A model generated the notes under the pieces. The model saw only the letters and a program-made list of their open reading frames with translations, was not told the DNA's origin and did no database searches. This document shows positions 61,537-64,000 of a stretch of 64,000 bases of DNA, piece after piece. The stretch's first letter is position 1; every line of letters starts with the position of its first letter. Source of the stretch: Deltaproteobacteria bacterium SG8_13 (GTDB lineage Bacteria > Desulfobacterota > Desulfobacteria > Desulfobacterales > SG8-13); assembly GCA_001303025.1 (NCBI GenBank), contig LJNK01000017.1, positions 91,942-155,941 of the forward strand, in the 5' to 3' direction. Position numbers and translations under genes: made by a program.

Positions 61537-62901
61537 TCACTCTTTCATCAAATACTTGGCCACGGCTTGATAGGCAGGCAACGAGGTTGGGTCAATCTGT
61601 GCGTTCTTAGCCGTGGGAAAAGACGCGAATCGCACGATGACCATCTCGGCGGTTGGGTCCACATAGATCGTTTGTCCATGAACACCACGTGCAGCAAAAG
61701 CACCATGATTGTTATGGAAAAGCCACCACATACTCCGGTAACTACCGCCTTTAAGCGTTTTGTAGCCAGCCTTGGCAAAGGCTTTCTTATCGCCACCGGC
61801 TCGGATGTTCTCCATGACCTCTTTCGGGAACAACCGTTGCCCATTGATCTTTCCGCAGTTAAGCATTAGAAGCCCCAGGCGCCCCAAATCTCGCAGGCCG
61901 GCACTGAGTCCGCCGCCCGCAAAAGGTGTTCCCTTGGCGTCCACGGTCATATATCCATCCTGCTCCGTGCCCATTCTGCTCCAGATGCGCTCGGACAGCA
62001 GGTGCGCAAGATCCTTGCCTGTGACCCGCGATATAATCCAGCCAAGTGCGTCCGTGTTGATTGTCCTGTAGCCGAAAGCCTCACCGTGGACGCCGTCCTG
62101 CTTGACGGTTTGTAAATATTCAAAATAGCCGTTTGGGCCTTCATAACCCCTTGGTTTCGGTAATGGGCTTGCCGCTTTTGAATAGACCCAGATATCCGCC
62201 TTTGGGTCGGAGTAGTCCTCGCTGTAGTCAAGAGCCGTGGTCATGTCCATGACCTGGCGCACAGTCGCGCTGCCAAACGCGCTGTCCTTGAGTTCCGGGA
62301 TGATTGAGGAGACCTTGACTGTATCGTCGAGCCGTCCCTCAACCACTAGGATCTCGGCTAGGAGTCCGGTAATGGACTTGGTCATCGACATGGCGGCATG
62401 CTTGCCCATCTCGTCGAGACAGCCAAAGAATTTTTCATAAACGACTCTGCCCTTGTGAATTATGAGAATACCGTCGGTATAATTTGCCGAGAGGGATTCC
62501 TTCCATGTCATCGGTTTTCCGCCACCCATTGGCTTGAAGGTCACGGCGTCAATGCCGTCATCGATTTCGTACTCTAGCGGGACCGACGGGCCGATGCCTC
62601 TACTCACTAGCTTTGTGGGCATCAATTCCCGAATGTGGCATACCGTCCATCGCAACTTTGGGAAGCTAAAGAAATCAGATTCCGGCTGCATAATCAACTT
62701 CTCAGGCGGCGGCGGGAACCCCGTCATCCAATCTAACCTCTTTGGATCAGACTCCTCAGCGTTCAACGGGTTGCCGGCCTGCACCGATGTGTTCGCCAAA
62801 CCTGCAAACAAAGCAAGCACTCCTATCAACACTACAAGTGAATTACGAATCAAATGCGACACGGCAGCCTTCCATTCCTGATTCAGGGCTATTATGTTCA
62901 T
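61537..62901 (-). CDS. Serine hydrolase (beta-lactamase/PBP-fold)
   Basis: AAMSMTKSITGLLAEILVVEGRLDDTVKVSSIIPEL (SxxK), MTTALDYSEDYSDP, RGVHGQTIYVDP. Confidence 0.92.
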   Translation of the reverse strand: MNIIALNQEWKAAVSHLIRNSLVVLIGVLALFAGLANTSVQAGNPLNAEESDPKRLDWMTGFPPPPEKLIMQPESDFFSFPKLRWTVCHIRELMPTKLVSRGIGPSVPLEYEIDDGIDAVTFKPMGGGKPMTWKESLSANYTDGILIIHKGRVVYEKFFGCLDEMGKHAAMSMTKSITGLLAEILVVEGRLDDTVKVSSIIPELKDSAFGSATVRQVMDMTTALDYSEDYSDPKADIWVYSKAASPLPKPRGYEGPNGYFEYLQTVKQDGVHGEAFGYRTINTDALGWIISRVTGKDLAHLLSERIWSRMGTEQDGYMTVDAKGTPFAGGGLSAGLRDLGRLGLLMLNCGKINGQRLFPKEVMENIRAGGDKKAFAKAGYKTLKGGSYRSMWWLFHNNHGAFAARGVHGQTIYVDPTAEMVIVRFASFPTAKNAQIDPTSLPAYQAVAKYLMKE

Positions 62902-62981
62902 TTCAAGCGAATGTCAGAGCACCCCCAAGCTTAGCTGTCAGGTCCCGCTCCCTTTTTTTGGTTGCTTCTTCGTCGGTTGTT

Positions 62982-63761
62982 CTAGTCGAGTTCCTGAACA
63001 CCACCTCCGCTTACGGTCAGCACCTGCCCACTTACCCAGCTTGCGGCAGGGGAACAAAGATAAAGCGCGCCATAAGCGATATCACCAACTTCGCCAAGAC
63101 GGGAGAGCGGGGTATGTTTGAGCATGGCATTCTCGACCTCGGGGGTTAAGACGCTTGCCAACGCGTCGGTCTTGATGGCCCCCGGGGCGATCGCGTTGAC
63201 GCGAATTCGCTTAGGCCCCAAGTCAAACGCGATGTTTCGCGTCAGATGGCTAAGCGCGGCCTTCGATGAACCGTAGGCAGCCATCTTCACATTCTTGTTC
63301 TCCGCCGACATGGACGAGATGTTCAGAATGGCTCCCCCTCCTGCGGTTTCCATGTGAGGCGCACACAGTTGGCAAAGCCGAAATACCGAGAACACATTCA
63401 GCCTGTAGGCCCACACAAAAGTATCCATCGACATATCAAAAGGTTTCGGCCCACCTCCCCCCGCATTGTTCACAAGTAATGTGATTTTGCCGAAGGCGTC
63501 GAGAGCCGCCTTGACCAAGCTCTCCAAGTCCTCGTCCTTGGTCACATTACAGGCCACGGCGATAGCTTTGCCTCCGGCATCCTTTATCCCTTGAGCTACC
63601 TGATCGGCATTTTGCTCCTTAAGGTCGCTCACAACAACAGCAGCGCCTGCTTGGGCAAACAACTCAGCAATACCTCGCCCAATCCCAGCACCAGCCCCGG
63701 TTACAATCGCGACATGGTCTTCAAGTCTGAAAGCTTCCAAGATTTTGTAATCCAAGATCAC
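62982..63761 (-). CDS. SDR family oxidoreductase
   Basis: HVAIVTGAGAGIGRGIAELFAQAGAAVVVSD...LLVNNAGGGG...YGSSKAALSHLTRNIAFDLGPKRIRVNAIAPGAIKTDAL. Confidence 0.95.
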   Translation of the reverse strand: MILDYKILEAFRLEDHVAIVTGAGAGIGRGIAELFAQAGAAVVVSDLKEQNADQVAQGIKDAGGKAIAVACNVTKDEDLESLVKAALDAFGKITLLVNNAGGGGPKPFDMSMDTFVWAYRLNVFSVFRLCQLCAPHMETAGGGAILNISSMSAENKNVKMAAYGSSKAALSHLTRNIAFDLGPKRIRVNAIAPGAIKTDALASVLTPEVENAMLKHTPLSRLGEVGDIAYGALYLCSPAASWVSGQVLTVSGGGVQELD

Positions 63762-63849
63762 TTCTCCTCTCTCATTGGTGTCAAGTTTCTCTTAGACATA
63801 TCCGGTATAGGGGGGCGCCTCACAGGGCAGCCCCTCACTCGTGCTAACG

Positions 63850-63909
63850 GGCGAACGCCTGAATTAAGCCGCGCCGCGAAGCGGCGTCAGCTTGAATGAG
63901 TTGTTGGGC
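63850..63909 (-). repeat. attC site, 60 bp, aadA1-attC-like
   Basis: GGCGAACGCCTGAATTAAGCCGCGCCGCGAAGCGGCGTCAGCTTGAATGAGTTGTTGGGC; resembles the reverse complement of the class 1 integron aadA1 attC (from memory). Confidence 0.9.
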
Positions 63910-63955
63910 ATGATTGGATTTTCCCCACTTTCTGAGTCGCCCGGTAATCCCCTCA

Positions 63956-64000
63956 TCACCGCGTCATCAGCGCGAACACGCCCCAGCCCAGGTATTCACG
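63956..64000 (-). CDS. C-terminal fragment of the next cassette gene (runs off right edge)
   Basis: ...REYLGWGVFALMTR* on the minus strand, just right of an attC. Confidence 0.4.
   Translation of the reverse strand, partial: REYLGWGVFALMTR

Larger units (their letters stand above)
41568..63909 (-). mobile_element. Integron gene-cassette array (integrase not in window; presumably beyond the right edge); may extend left to ~35 kb
   Basis: Unidirectional minus-strand genes separated by attC-like palindromes; exact start-core/R'' complementarity for six cassettes. Confidence 0.88.

Noticed and set aside
41568-63909. Integron integrase within the window
   Set aside because: No tyrosine-recombinase ORF is in the ORF track; gene orientation predicts intI/attI to the right of the window.
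1-64000. CRISPR arrays, rRNA or tRNA genes, transposases, prophage genes
   Set aside because: None seen on reading; no regularly spaced identical repeats, no rRNA-like blocks and no recognisable transposase or phage structural ORF. tRNAs could be missed without a covariance scan.

Overview
The window looks like a chromosomal segment of a Desulfobacterota (delta-proteobacterial) sulfate-reducer-type genome. (1) ~0-20 kb is core metabolism: glnD (partial), glnE, an MvhD-MetV-MetF-type cluster next to a split, duplicated glutamate synthase, then carA, carB, purF and a cyclic-nucleotide-binding protein. (2) ~20-35 kb is a run of minus-strand accessory genes. One is a MerB-like (alkylmercury lyase family) gene at 27304-28005 that the ORF track splits into three pieces. 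It is one frame interrupted by two TGA codons, which fall where catalytic Cys96 and Cys159 of MerB are expected: the 63-residue spacing matches and Asp99 is preserved. Each TGA is followed by a candidate bacterial SECIS hairpin whose loop starts ~18 nt downstream. I interpret it as a double-selenocysteine organomercurial lyase homologue, the most exciting item here. (3) ~35/41 kb to the right edge is a unidirectional integron gene-cassette array with no integrase in the window. Small minus-strand genes (GNAT, SDR, PhzF, HNH, NYN, MarR, DisA-like and others) are separated by attC-like imperfect palindromes. For at least six cassettes the core 7-mer at the cassette start is the exact complement of R'' in that cassette's own attC, a diagnostic signature. 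The array also has multi-gene cassettes, a ~160-bp hairpin repeat embedded in two attC sites, a 34-aa lysine-rich mini-ORF and two decayed genes with in-frame TAG plus frameshift. Family calls and SECIS folds come from reading alone; no database search or folding program was run.
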